Shown piece by piece: positions 7,006-15,878 of a stretch of 64,000 nt of DNA (position 1 is its first letter; every line of letters begins with the position of its first letter). Position numbers and translations under genes: made by a program. The notes below the pieces were generated by a model. That model searched no databases. It was given only the letters and a program-made list of their open reading frames with translations, and was not told where the DNA came from. This DNA is from Nitrososphaerales archaeon (GTDB lineage Archaea; Thermoproteota; Nitrososphaeria; Nitrososphaerales; Gagatemarchaeaceae): NCBI GenBank assembly GCA_032906765.1, contig JAJTZB010000002.1:1-64000 (forward strand), read 5' to 3'.

Positions 7006-9870
7006 TTGATTTTTGACGGCGTCGCCCGTTTCATAGTGAAGCACCACAAGGTTGTAGTGGTCGCGTGGCTTGTCGCCCTGGTCGTCTGCGTCCCGCTCTT
7101 CTCAAGGGCGTCCGGGGTCGTGTCGAGCAAGTCCAGCCTCGGTAGCGCGACTGGAGAGTCGGCCGCAGCCCAGAACATCATCAACTCCAAGTTCGGGTCT
7201 GCTTCGGGAGCATCTCTCTTCCTTGTCATCAGCGCCGCGAACGTCACTACGCCAGCGGTTCACAGCTTCGTAGACGCATTCTCCAATGCCTCCCTCGGCG
7301 ACCCCGCGCTCTCCAACCTGACCAGCGTCAGCACGGTCTACCATTCGGTGTCCAACGTCGTAAGCGGGGCGGTCGGCGCCGAGAGGTCCTTCGGGAGCGG
7401 AGCGTCATCGCTCACCCAGCTGTTCTACGGCGTCCCAGTCGCATTCGTGAATGTCTGGAACCAGAGCTTCGCCTTGGACCCTACTAGGATCAGCCAGGCC
7501 GAGGCAGCCACCTCCGCTTTGCTCGCATCTTCAGTGAAGAACCAGACGGAGCTCTTCGCCGCCCAGCAGTACCTTCAGGAGTTCGCGCTGACTCTCACAA
7601 CGAGCTACAAGATAGCCCCGCAGCTCCCGATGGAGCTGAGGATTAGGGCTTCGGCCAACGCCACCGCGACCCTGTTCATCAGCAGCGCCCTACCTGCCTC
7701 CCAGCGGACGTTCGCGTCCGACGTGCTGCGGGGTTTCAGCCTATCGAACTACACGGCTCCCTCGGCCATGGAGGCCTTCGTCGTCCATGAGACAGCGAAG
7801 CTGACTCTCTACACCCCGACCTTCGCGGGAAGCGTCTACCCCATCGCGTTCAACAACGCAAACGAGTCAGCCATCATTTCATCGATAATCGCAAACCCGT
7901 CCAGCTATCACATCCCTCCGGTCTACCGGAATTCCGTCTCCGGCTATGTCAGCCCGGACCACAAGCTACAGCTGGTCGTTCTGAACTTCAAGGAAGCCAC
8001 TAACGGCGATGTCACTGCCCTGCGGAGCCTGGTAAAGTCCGAGGTGCCCAAGTTCGGCTTGGACGGAGCCGTCGCAGTCACTGGCGGGCAGGCTCTCAGC
8101 AACGACTTCACCCAGTCCAGCCTTGGGGACGTCAGCGTCATACTACCGATTGCAATTATCATCCTGATTGCAGCCACGGGTATCTTCTTCAGGTCGGCGG
8201 TAACGCCCGGCGTCTCACTCCTCGCGATAGGCGTCGCCCTGGGGATAGCCGACTCTTCGATCATCTACCTCATCGGAACCTACGTGGTAAGCATCGACGC
8301 CAACGTGCCCAGCATACTCCTGACCGTCATCATCGGCGTGGGGACGGACTACTCCGTCTTCCTCCTCGCGAGGTACAGAGAGGAGAGGGTCAAGGGGCGC
8401 GACAAGCTGGAAGCCGTGGCTAGCTCTGTGACGTGGGCGGGCGAGAGCATAGCCACCAGCGGCCTTACTGTGATAATCTCATTCCTCTTCCTCGGAGTGG
8501 TCGTATCGGTTGACCTCCTGCGCGGCATCGGGCTTGTCGTCGGCGCCGGTGTGCTCGTAGCACTCGTCGGCTCGTTGACTCTCGTCCCCTCCCTCATGAT
8601 GTCGATCCCTGACGCCGTCTTCTGGCCGAACGCGGGGAAGAGGTTCGCCAGGTACGCCGAGTCTGTGGAGAGGTCGATTGAAAGGAAGACGGGGTACTTC
8701 TCGAGGTCGGCAGGGTTCTCCATCAAGCACGCCAAGGTAGTCGTCATCCTTGCGCTCGTCGCGACGGGCCCGGCCCTCTATGTCTGGTACCACTCGCCCG
8801 TCGGCTACGACCTGCTATCTGCAGCCCCGAAGGACCTGGAGAGCGTCTCGTCGTTCAACAGCATAAGCGACAGCTTCGGCGCGGGAAAGCTCTTCCCGAC
8901 CTACGTTGTGATGGTGTTCAAGTCGCCTCTGTGGAACGGCTCGGGGTACAACACCAACGAGATGAGGACAGTAGACTCGTTGACTAATCTCACTCTGACC
9001 GTCAGCAACGTGAAGTCGGTGACCGGGCCCACGAGGCCGGCCGCGGAGCGGGTTGACTTTTACCACCTGGGCTCAGACCCGAGGTCGAAGCTCCTTGAGG
9101 GCTCAATCAACGGCATGATCAGCAAGGACGGCCTCGACGCACTCCTCAACATCAACCTCGTCGCCTCGCCGCAGAACTCGACATCCCTGGACACGGTCCA
9201 GCAGCTCCGGACAATGTATCAGTCGGCAGTCACGAATTCGTCCGGGTCCCTCTCTGCGGTTTACGTGGGCGGGTCGGCAGGCAGCACCTTGGATTCGAGG
9301 AACAGCGTGAACTCCCAGTTCGACCAGGTGATAGTCTATGTCATGCTCGGAGTTGCAGCCGTCCTCCTCTTGGTCCTCGGCTCCCTCTTCCTCCCGCTCT
9401 TCGCGATAGCAAGCATAGTGATGAGCATCGCCTGGACTCTTGCGGCGACAGCCATCGTCTTCCAGCACTTCTACAACTTCCCGCTGCTCTTTATCACGCC
9501 CCTGACCCTGTTCGTACTCCTGCTTGGCTTGGGGATGGACTACAACGTCTTCATACTCACCAGGATCAGGGAGGAGGCGAGCAAGGGCGCCCCCCTCAAG
9601 GAGGCGATAACGACTGCAATCGAGCGGACGGGCGGGATAATAACGGCCGCAGCGCTCATCCTGGCAGGGTCGCTTGGAGCGCTGATGCTCTCGAGCAACC
9701 TCCTCCTCAAGGAGTTCGGGTTCGCCTTCTTCTACTCAATCCTCATCGACGCGCTTATCACAAGGACGTACATCGTGCCGTCTGTGATGTCGCTGATGGG
9801 CCGCTGGAACTGGTACGCGCCGGGCAAGCTGCAAAGGGTCAGGATGGCGAATGCCGAAAAACGAAGTTGA
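7006..9870 (+). CDS. MMPL/RND-family transporter
   Basis: A 954-residue membrane protein with the two-fold RND architecture. Each half has one N-terminal helix, a large outward domain (roughly residues 35-350 and 590-755) and a block of five to six helices. The diagnostic motifs are GVGTDYSVFLLARYREE in the first half and GLGMDYNVFILTRIREE in the second, whose Asp residues relay protons. The family exports lipids, glycolipids or hydrophobic compounds using the proton gradient. Archaea have no outer membrane, so the outward domains must act at the cell surface. The start is TTG at 7006, following the A/T-rich TTTTAAC near 6963-6969. It overlaps the next gene by 20 bases. Confidence 0.9.
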   Translation: MIFDGVARFIVKHHKVVVVAWLVALVVCVPLFSRASGVVSSKSSLGSATGESAAAQNIINSKFGSASGASLFLVISAANVTTPAVHSFVDAFSNASLGDPALSNLTSVSTVYHSVSNVVSGAVGAERSFGSGASSLTQLFYGVPVAFVNVWNQSFALDPTRISQAEAATSALLASSVKNQTELFAAQQYLQEFALTLTTSYKIAPQLPMELRIRASANATATLFISSALPASQRTFASDVLRGFSLSNYTAPSAMEAFVVHETAKLTLYTPTFAGSVYPIAFNNANESAIISSIIANPSSYHIPPVYRNSVSGYVSPDHKLQLVVLNFKEATNGDVTALRSLVKSEVPKFGLDGAVAVTGGQALSNDFTQSSLGDVSVILPIAIIILIAATGIFFRSAVTPGVSLLAIGVALGIADSSIIYLIGTYVVSIDANVPSILLTVIIGVGTDYSVFLLARYREERVKGRDKLEAVASSVTWAGESIATSGLTVIISFLFLGVVVSVDLLRGIGLVVGAGVLVALVGSLTLVPSLMMSIPDAVFWPNAGKRFARYAESVERSIERKTGYFSRSAGFSIKHAKVVVILALVATGPALYVWYHSPVGYDLLSAAPKDLESVSSFNSISDSFGAGKLFPTYVVMVFKSPLWNGSGYNTNEMRTVDSLTNLTLTVSNVKSVTGPTRPAAERVDFYHLGSDPRSKLLEGSINGMISKDGLDALLNINLVASPQNSTSLDTVQQLRTMYQSAVTNSSGSLSAVYVGGSAGSTLDSRNSVNSQFDQVIVYVMLGVAAVLLLVLGSLFLPLFAIASIVMSIAWTLAATAIVFQHFYNFPLLFITPLTLFVLLLGLGMDYNVFILTRIREEASKGAPLKEAITTAIERTGGIITAAALILAGSLGALMLSSNLLLKEFGFAFFYSILIDALITRTYIVPSVMSLMGRWNWYAPGKLQRVRMANAEKRS

Positions 9871-10354
9871 CGAGGAGGTACTGGAGGAGGGGTGCTACCA
9901 CCTCTCGCAGCTGGGGCTGTCTCACGACCAGATTGCGGGACACTTCGAGTTGACCAAGGCGGAGGTGGACCGGCTCGTCTCGTCATACGCTTCGAAGATC
10001 GGTTCGGGAAAGGTCGTCTCAGAGACCTTCGACAAGGTCTTCTGGGAAGATGTGAAGAAGGAGGCCGAGGGCGACTTCAAGGTGACCTTCGTGTCCGAAA
10101 AGGGCTTCCACCACGCATGGAAGTCGGAGCTTGCCAAGCTCGACGGAAGAGCGCTGATGTCGATATTCGAATCGAGCAAGGACTTCCTAAGCGCGGACCC
10201 TAACCAGAGGTTCCTGGACGTTCCCGCTCCGAAAGGGTACGACCCGCTGGCCCTCGACAGGGAAGTCAGGAAAGCTGTCGAGGCGGTGGGCGCACTGCTC
10301 GGGGAGAAGTGGAAAGAAAGCAGAGGAAAGGAAGGGGACGCCAGCCCGTCGTGA
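9851..10354 (+). CDS. Putative helix-turn-helix protein, function unknown
   Basis: A 167-residue soluble, charged protein. Residues 8-50 (LSQLGLSHDQIAGHFELTKA and onwards) read as a helix-turn-helix like those of sigma-region-4 or resolvase DNA-binding domains. The remainder is mixed helix with a conserved-looking aromatic patch (FDKVFWEDV, GFHHAWKSEL) and a Lys/Glu-rich tail. It overlaps the 3' end of the MMPL transporter gene by 20 bases in another frame, which implies co-expression and suggests a regulator of that transporter. I do not recognise the C-terminal part. Confidence 0.6.
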   Translation: MPKNEVDEEVLEEGCYHLSQLGLSHDQIAGHFELTKAEVDRLVSSYASKIGSGKVVSETFDKVFWEDVKKEAEGDFKVTFVSEKGFHHAWKSELAKLDGRALMSIFESSKDFLSADPNQRFLDVPAPKGYDPLALDREVRKAVEAVGALLGEKWKESRGKEGDASPS

Positions 10355-10438
10355 AACCGGAGATATGCAAAGCGCAGAAAAGGCACTGTTAATTTGTCGG
10401 GACATGGGTGCTTAAATGTAGAAAGCGATATCTCAATC

Positions 10439-11602
10439 GTGAAGTCGGTCAAAGCTGTCAAGTTCGGATACATACCCACCCCAGAGACCAGAGAGCTCCT
10501 CGAAATCTTCCGCATGATGGTAAACGACGCAATTCGAATCGCCCTCGAAGAGAGCGTCAAGGGACGGCTGAGGCTACGAGACAGAATCTACAAGGAGTTC
10601 CGAGAAAGATACGGCGTGGTGTCGTGCTACCCCTACTCCGTGGCGGAGGTCGCTTGGTCGATAGTCAAGAAGCACCGCCGCTGGCAGCGAAAGCCTTTCG
10701 CTTCGAAGCCGATGCTGAAAATGGACTGCGCCAGCTATTCCCTCAACTACGGGATACTCAGCCTCCCAAACATGAAAGGCCAACGTGCCCTGATTCCTCT
10801 TGAATACGGCGACTGGCAACGTTCCTTCCTGATGGACACGACCCTCAAGAGGGGCTCGGTGACTATGACCGACTTCACAATCGTCATCGCCTTCTCGAAA
10901 GAGACGGCGGTCGCCGAGCCCCTGAGAAAGGTCGGATACGACCTGAACCACAAGTCCATGGTGGGGAGCGACGGCACCCGGATTGACCTCTCCAAAGTCG
11001 CTCGACTCCACACGGAATACGGCGTCAGGCGCAGCGAGTTCTACGCCAAGCATCCCAACGACAGGCGATTGAAGCAGAAGTTCGCCAGTTCAAGGAGGGA
11101 GAAGGAACGCGTCAAGCAGACCCTCAACGTCATCTCCAAGCAGGTCGTTGAGAAGGCTGTCAAGAACAGGGAGGCAATCGTCCTCGAGAGACTTAAGGGG
11201 GTTCGGAAGGCCCACAAGAAGGGAAACGGAAAGGGACATGATTCACGCCGAAGGGCCAACCTCTGGCCGTTCCGGCAGCTCCAACAGCAGATCGCTCACA
11301 AGGCGGCGTGGGTTGGGGTTCAAGTCGAGTTCGTCAATCCTAGGAACACGTCTAAGGAGTGTTCCAATTGCCACTACGTCAACAAAAAGTTGACGGTCAC
11401 TGAAAGGAGCTGGCTATGCCCACAATGCGGGTGCCAGCTCGACCGCGACCTCAATGCTGCGGTGAACATCGAGAGGCGCGGGAAGATACCATGTCTGCCA
11501 ATGGTTCAGGCAGGAGCGCGGGGCACAGATGAAGCTGTGAAGGGGAACGAGGCGACGACGGCTCCAATCCTCCGAGCAGAAGTCCCGAAGTTAGGTGGTT
11601 GA
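10439..11602 (+). CDS. tnpB: Second TnpB, RNA-guided nuclease (orphan)
   Basis: A 387-residue TnpB counted from the GTG at 10439 (MKSVKAVKFGYIPTPETREL); an upstream in-frame TTG at 10394 would add an atypical N-terminus. The RuvC residues are Asp168 (VGYDLNHKSM), Glu250 (IVLERLKGV) and Asp337 (LDRDLNAAVN). The C4 zinc finger uses Cys308, Cys311, Cys327 and Cys330. It is intact but diverged from the first TnpB of the window, so the two represent separate insertions. There is no TnpA nearby. A weak hairpin, GGTTG (11597-11601) with CAACC (11615-11619), overlaps its stop, as often seen at the guide-RNA end of these elements. Confidence 0.9.
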   Translation: MKSVKAVKFGYIPTPETRELLEIFRMMVNDAIRIALEESVKGRLRLRDRIYKEFRERYGVVSCYPYSVAEVAWSIVKKHRRWQRKPFASKPMLKMDCASYSLNYGILSLPNMKGQRALIPLEYGDWQRSFLMDTTLKRGSVTMTDFTIVIAFSKETAVAEPLRKVGYDLNHKSMVGSDGTRIDLSKVARLHTEYGVRRSEFYAKHPNDRRLKQKFASSRREKERVKQTLNVISKQVVEKAVKNREAIVLERLKGVRKAHKKGNGKGHDSRRRANLWPFRQLQQQIAHKAAWVGVQVEFVNPRNTSKECSNCHYVNKKLTVTERSWLCPQCGCQLDRDLNAAVNIERRGKIPCLPMVQAGARGTDEAVKGNEATTAPILRAEVPKLGG

Positions 11603-11628
11603 GGCGTGACCCGACAACCTAGCAGAGC

Positions 11629-11638
11629 CTTAAAAAGG
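11629..11638 (+). promoter_or_regulatory. TATA box of the pentose phosphate operon
   Basis: CTTAAAAAGG lies 26-35 bases before the paired ATGs at 11664 and 11667. The same bases form a small GCCTT/AAGGC inverted repeat (11627-11639). It probably drives the kinase, tktA, rpe and tktB genes that follow without gaps. Confidence 0.5.
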
Positions 11639-11663
11639 CCAGCACCGTCCATCACATCGAAAA

Positions 11664-12707
11664 ATGATGCCTCTGGAGAACGTCGACCCTGAGAAACTGA
11701 CGTCTCTCCTGAAACAATTCCAAGGCAGGAGGGTCCTCGTAGTTGGGGACATCATAGTCATCCGGTTCGTCGAAGTCGCTGCGAGGAAGCTAGCAAGGGA
11801 GGCGCCAGTCCCGGCAGGAGACCTCATTGGGGAGACCTTCCTTCCAGGAGGCGCTGCGAACCTCTCCAGGGAGCTCGTTTCGCTCGGTGCTTCGGTTAAC
11901 GTCGTGGGCCTTGTTGGCCCGGACGAGCCTGGGACCTGGCTCGGCTCTGCCTTCGACAAGGCGGGGGTCGGGCACGGCGGAGTGGTTGTCGACGGCAGCA
12001 GGCCGACCTCTCTCAGGACTTGGATCATGGTCAACAACTTCCACATGCTCAGGATAGACAGGGAAGACAGGAGGGACGCCCCTCTTGAGCTCTCGAAGAG
12101 GCTCCTCGCAAACGCCCGGCCGAAGATAAAGGATGTCGACTGCGTCGTGATATCGGACTACGACAAGGGCGCAGTCACGAGCAGCCTCATCAGCGGAATC
12201 GTTGACGAAGCGCATGCGGCTGGAAAGATAATCGTCGGCCAGCCTAAGATGCACCACTACTCGGACTTCGCGGGCGTCACGTACGTGAAGTCGAACCTAG
12301 AAGAGGCGGCGCACGCTATAGGCATGAGCATGGTCAACGAGACGAGCTTGAGGAACATGGCTGTGAACCTGATAAGCAGGCTCGAATGCAAGGCCATACT
12401 CGTGACAAGGGGCGACCTCGGAATCACCCTCTTCGACAGCGAGAACATGACGCACTTCCCGCCCATGGGGGGCAAGAAGAACCTGTTCAGCAAAGTGGGC
12501 GTGAGGGACGCCATGACTGGGGTCTTTGCGATGTCTGTCGCCTCCGGAGGAACGCCCTACCAGGCGTCCATCCTCAGCAACTTGGCGGGAGGGGTGAGGA
12601 GCGAACTGCCGAGGACTGCTTCCCTCTCCGTCCATGACCTTGAGGCTCGGACAGCCGATGTGGGCGACTTCGCGCGCAGGATAGTCCAGGCGCCGGTGAG
12701 GAGGTAA
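11664..12707 (+). CDS. HldE/RfaE-like PfkB-family protein with degenerate active site
   Basis: A 347-residue protein that aligns along its length with the kinase domain of HldE (D-glycero-beta-D-manno-heptose-7-phosphate kinase): VLVVGD near 24-29, REAPVP, FLPGGAANLSRELVSLGA (59-76), VVISDYDKGAV and LVTRGDLGITL. Several active-site positions differ. The family GDVMLDRY is GDIIVIRF here, losing the substrate-contacting Asp at residue 33. The DPKG segment reads GQPKM. The GAGD anion-hole motif is GVRD (279-282), keeping only the catalytic Asp. It is therefore a diverged kinase or a pseudokinase. It overlaps transketolase by one base (TAATG), placing it in the sugar-phosphate operon. Alternative starts are ATG 11664 and 11667. 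Confidence 0.75.
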   Translation: MMPLENVDPEKLTSLLKQFQGRRVLVVGDIIVIRFVEVAARKLAREAPVPAGDLIGETFLPGGAANLSRELVSLGASVNVVGLVGPDEPGTWLGSAFDKAGVGHGGVVVDGSRPTSLRTWIMVNNFHMLRIDREDRRDAPLELSKRLLANARPKIKDVDCVVISDYDKGAVTSSLISGIVDEAHAAGKIIVGQPKMHHYSDFAGVTYVKSNLEEAAHAIGMSMVNETSLRNMAVNLISRLECKAILVTRGDLGITLFDSENMTHFPPMGGKKNLFSKVGVRDAMTGVFAMSVASGGTPYQASILSNLAGGVRSELPRTASLSVHDLEARTADVGDFARRIVQAPVRR

Positions 12708-13525
12708 TGGAGCCAGCCCAAGAGATACTGAGGCTGAAGGAGGTCTCGAGGAACACAAGGAAGCTCATCCTTGAGAGTCTCGCTGAGGCTGGCTCGGGCC
12801 ACCCAGGCGGCTCTCTTTCCGCAGTCGAGTTGCTCGTCACACTCTACTTCCATGTGATGCACTACGACCCGAAGAACCCGAAGTTGGAGGACAGGGACAG
12901 GTTCTTCCTGAGCAAGGGCCACGCAGCTCCGCTCCTCTACGCGATTCTCGCGCAGGCGGGCTACTTCCCGTCCGAGGAGTTGATGACGCTTAGGAAGCTC
13001 GGCTCAAGGCTACAGGGCCACCCAACGCTGGGGATCCCTGGCGTGGAGGCACCGGCCGGCTCGGAAGGCATCGGCCTCTCCCTCGGCATCGGCACGGCTC
13101 TCGCAGCCAAGCTGGACAGGAAGGCCTACAGGACCTACGTCCTGATGGGCGACGGGGAGCAGCAGGAGGGCGAGGTCTGGGAGGCTGCGATGTCGGCGTC
13201 CAAGTACAGGCTGGACAGCCTCACTGCGATAATCGATAGGAACGGGATTCAGCAGGATGGCCTGACTGAGCAAATCATGCCGATAGAGCCACTCGCCTCG
13301 AAGTGGCGCGCCTTCAACTGGAACGTCATCGAGGTTGACGGGTACGACTACCTTCAGCTGATCGACGCGTTCGACCTGGCAGCCAGCGTAAAGAACAGGC
13401 CGACCGTCATCATTGCGCATACAGTGAAGGGCAAGGGAATCTCGTTCATGGAGTGGTCGCCTCATTACCACGGCACAGCCCCTTCCAAGGAGACGATGCC
13501 TGACGTGCTCAACGAATTGAAGTGA
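12707..13525 (+). CDS. tktA: Transketolase, N-terminal subunit
   Basis: A 272-residue protein equal to the thiamine-diphosphate-binding domain of transketolase. The motifs SGHPGGSLSAVELLVTL and FFLSKGHAAPLLYA and the TPP/Mg motif MGDGEQQEGEVWEAAM through IDRNG are intact. It pairs with the C-terminal subunit encoded two genes downstream to move two-carbon units between ketose and aldose phosphates. Splitting the enzyme in two chains is usual in archaea. ATG at 12707 overlaps the upstream TAA, with a strong GAGGAGG Shine-Dalgarno immediately before it, so translation is coupled to the kinase-like gene. Confidence 0.95.
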   Translation: MEPAQEILRLKEVSRNTRKLILESLAEAGSGHPGGSLSAVELLVTLYFHVMHYDPKNPKLEDRDRFFLSKGHAAPLLYAILAQAGYFPSEELMTLRKLGSRLQGHPTLGIPGVEAPAGSEGIGLSLGIGTALAAKLDRKAYRTYVLMGDGEQQEGEVWEAAMSASKYRLDSLTAIIDRNGIQQDGLTEQIMPIEPLASKWRAFNWNVIEVDGYDYLQLIDAFDLAASVKNRPTVIIAHTVKGKGISFMEWSPHYHGTAPSKETMPDVLNELK

Positions 13526-13529
13526 TCAC

Positions 13530-14216
13530 TTGAGGCAAGTCCGGATAGCACCATCGATACTCGCGTGGGACCTCGGAGACCTCCGGGAGGCGGCCGAGTT
13601 GGCGAAAAAGGGTGGCGCTGACCAGCTCCACCTGGACGTCATAGACGGCCACTTCGCTCCGAACATAACCTTCGGTCCCGGGACCGTGAAGGCGCTCAGG
13701 AAGCACTGCGACCTGAAGTTCGACACGCACCTGATGATAGACCAGCCGCTTCTCTACGCTGAGAAGTTCCTGGACGCCGGGTCGGACCTCCTGACGTTCC
13801 ACGTCGAGGTCCTGAACGCCGACCGCTTCGACCAGCTCCACTCCATTGTGCGAGCAAAAGGGAAGGAGATAGGGCTCGCGATAAAGCCGACCAGCAGCCT
13901 GCCCAGGTGGGCCGAGGAGAGGCTGGGCGACCTCAGCGCAGTCATCGTGATGACAGTCAATCCTGGATTCAGTGGCCAGGCCATGGACATGAGCGTGATG
14001 CCGAAACTCAGCAGGATTAGTGCGATGGTCGAGAAGGCGGGCGTAAAGACAGACGTGGAAATCGACGGAGGCGTCGAGCCAGAGAACGTCCACGAAGTGG
14101 TTAAGAGGGGAGGGAACGTCTTGGTGGCTGGAGCGGGAGTGTACGCCAAGAAGGACCCTGTCGCCGCAATCGGGGTCCTCAGGGAAAGGGCGTTGGCCGC
14201 TTTGAGGGAATCCTGA
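13530..14216 (+). CDS. rpe: Ribulose-phosphate 3-epimerase
   Basis: A 228-residue TIM-barrel enzyme interconverting ribulose 5-phosphate and xylulose 5-phosphate. Family motifs are IAPSILAWDLGDL at the N-terminus, LHLDVIDGHFAPNITFGP with the metal-binding Asp and His residues, FDTHLMIDQP, MTVNPGFSGQ and EIDGGVEPEN carrying the second catalytic Asp. The start is TTG at 13530, four bases after the tktA stop. It lies between the two transketolase subunit genes, supplying their xylulose 5-phosphate substrate. Confidence 0.95.
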   Translation: MRQVRIAPSILAWDLGDLREAAELAKKGGADQLHLDVIDGHFAPNITFGPGTVKALRKHCDLKFDTHLMIDQPLLYAEKFLDAGSDLLTFHVEVLNADRFDQLHSIVRAKGKEIGLAIKPTSSLPRWAEERLGDLSAVIVMTVNPGFSGQAMDMSVMPKLSRISAMVEKAGVKTDVEIDGGVEPENVHEVVKRGGNVLVAGAGVYAKKDPVAAIGVLRERALAALRES

Positions 14217-15148
14217 TGTCCGTCAGGCAGGCCGCAATGAGGGACGCCTACGGGGAGGCCCTCCTCGAGCTGGGGAGCACGAACCCGCGCGTCGTCGTCC
14301 TGGGCGCAGACACCACCGGCTCACTAAAGTCAGGCGTCTTCTCGTCGAAGTTCCCAGAGCGCTTCTTCAACCTCGGTATCGCGGAGCAGAACCTCGTCGG
14401 GGTTGCCGCGGGATTTGCCTTGGCTGGCAAGATAGCGTACGCTGGCACGTACGCCATCTTCGTCCCCGGCAAGTGCGTCGACCAGATCAGGAACAACGTC
14501 GCCTATCCGAACCTAGACGTGAAGATTGTCTGCTCCCACGGCGGCATCTCCGTAGGCCCGGACGGCGCTTCCCACCAGCAGGTCGAGGACATTGCGATAA
14601 TGCGCTCGATCCCCAAGATGAAGGTGGTCGTCCCATGCGATGCGGTCTCCACGAAGGCGATAGTGAAGGCTGTGGCTGACATCCCGGGGCCCTTCTACAT
14701 CAGGCTCACCCGGCCGACGACGCCGGTCGTCTACGAGAACGGCTTCGAGTACCGCTTCGGCAAGGCGAACATCATCAGAGAGGGGGGCGACGTGGCGATC
14801 TTTGCGTGCGGCATTCTCGTCCCAGAGGCGCTGAAGGCCGCCGACTCGCTAAAGTCGAAGGGCGTCTCAGCCTCGGTGATCGACCTGCACACGATAAAGC
14901 CTATCGACGCGGACACGATACTGAGGTTCGCAAAGAAGTGCGGCCGCGTGGTCACCGCCGAGGAGCACAACATCATGGGAGGAATGGGCTCCGCTGTTGC
15001 GGAGGTCTTGGTGGAGGGCCACCCTGTCCCGATGAAGAGGGTCGGGGTGATGGACACCTTCGGCGAGAGCGGAGACGCGGGGGAGCTCATGAAGAAGTAC
15101 GGCCTCACCGCCGCTGACATAGAGAGAGCGTCTCTCTCCCTGAGATAG
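14216..15148 (+). CDS. tktB: Transketolase, C-terminal subunit
   Basis: A 310-residue protein containing the pyrimidine-binding and C-terminal domains of transketolase. GADTTGSLKSG opens the family-conserved N-terminus. RFFNLGIAEQNLVGVAAGFA contains the invariant Glu that activates thiamine diphosphate. SHGGISVGPDGASHQQVEDI and FYIRLTRP follow. The C-terminal Rossmann-like domain runs from about residue 190. The ATG overlaps the rpe stop (TGATG), so it is translationally coupled. Together with tktA it should form the active heterotetramer. Ribose-5-phosphate isomerase is absent from the window. Confidence 0.95.
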   Translation: MSVRQAAMRDAYGEALLELGSTNPRVVVLGADTTGSLKSGVFSSKFPERFFNLGIAEQNLVGVAAGFALAGKIAYAGTYAIFVPGKCVDQIRNNVAYPNLDVKIVCSHGGISVGPDGASHQQVEDIAIMRSIPKMKVVVPCDAVSTKAIVKAVADIPGPFYIRLTRPTTPVVYENGFEYRFGKANIIREGGDVAIFACGILVPEALKAADSLKSKGVSASVIDLHTIKPIDADTILRFAKKCGRVVTAEEHNIMGGMGSAVAEVLVEGHPVPMKRVGVMDTFGESGDAGELMKKYGLTAADIERASLSLR

Positions 15149-15169
15149 TCGCGTTCGACTTCGCCGTCC

Positions 15170-15178
15170 TTAAATAAC
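15170..15178 (+). promoter_or_regulatory. TATA box of the transaldolase gene
   Basis: TTAAATAAC lies 23-31 bases before the TTG at 15201, so transaldolase has its own leaderless-type promoter although it follows the transketolase genes. Confidence 0.55.
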
Positions 15179-15200
15179 GTCGCAACCTCCGAGTTCCAAA

Positions 15201-15866
15201 TTGGACCTCTACCTCGACACTGCCAACTTGGCATCGATAAAGAAGTTCAACCAGATGGGCATCGTCGACGGCATTACGACCAACCCGACCCTCGTCTCGA
15301 AGGAAGAAGGTGAGTTCGAGCAGATCATAGTCGACATCTGCAGGGAGGTGAAGGGGCCTGTCAGCGCTGAGGTTGTCAGCACGGACCACGACGGCATGGT
15401 GAGGGAAGCGAAACACCTCTCTACGCTCGCGAGCAACGTCGTGGTGAAGATACCGATAATACCCGAGGGGCTAAGGGCCACCAAGACCGTGACCGCGATG
15501 GGCATCAAGGTCAACATGACCCTCGTCTTCTCGGCCAACCAAGGGCTGCTCGCCGCGAAGGCCGGCGCGTCGTACATCAGCCCCTTCATCGGCAGGCTGG
15601 ACGACGTGGGCCAGAGAGGAATGCAGGTCATCGAGGACTTGGTCGCGATAAGGCGGAACTACAGCATGAAGGCAAAGGTTCTCGTCGGCAGCATAAGACA
15701 CCCGCAGCACGTGCTCGAAGCTGCGAAGATAGGGGCGGACATAGCGACCATGCCGCCCGAGGTGATGGAGAAGATGATACAACACCCCCTGACGGAGGCA
15801 GGGCTGAAGCGCTTCCTGGACGACTGGCAGAAGGCGAAGAAGTCGAAGCCCTCCATAACAGCGTAG
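15201..15866 (+). CDS. tal: Transaldolase (short, TalC/FSA-type)
   Basis: A 221-residue TIM-barrel enzyme of the small transaldolase/fructose-6-phosphate aldolase group. Motifs are LYLDTANLASIKK, VDGITTNPTLV, NVVVKIPIIPEG with the Schiff-base Lys83, and NMTLVFSANQ. It transfers a three-carbon dihydroxyacetone unit between sugar phosphates and completes the non-oxidative pentose phosphate route encoded upstream. The start is TTG at 15201, set by the TATA box at 15170-15178. The short subfamily includes both transaldolases and fructose-6-phosphate aldolases; the operon context favours transaldolase. Confidence 0.9.
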   Translation: MDLYLDTANLASIKKFNQMGIVDGITTNPTLVSKEEGEFEQIIVDICREVKGPVSAEVVSTDHDGMVREAKHLSTLASNVVVKIPIIPEGLRATKTVTAMGIKVNMTLVFSANQGLLAAKAGASYISPFIGRLDDVGQRGMQVIEDLVAIRRNYSMKAKVLVGSIRHPQHVLEAAKIGADIATMPPEVMEKMIQHPLTEAGLKRFLDDWQKAKKSKPSITA

Positions 15867-15878
15867 GTCAAGGGTCCG

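Noticed and set aside
11627-11639. GCCTT/AAGGC hairpin as a terminator of tnpB
   Set aside because: The stem is only five bases and coincides with the TATA-like box of the next operon, which explains it better.
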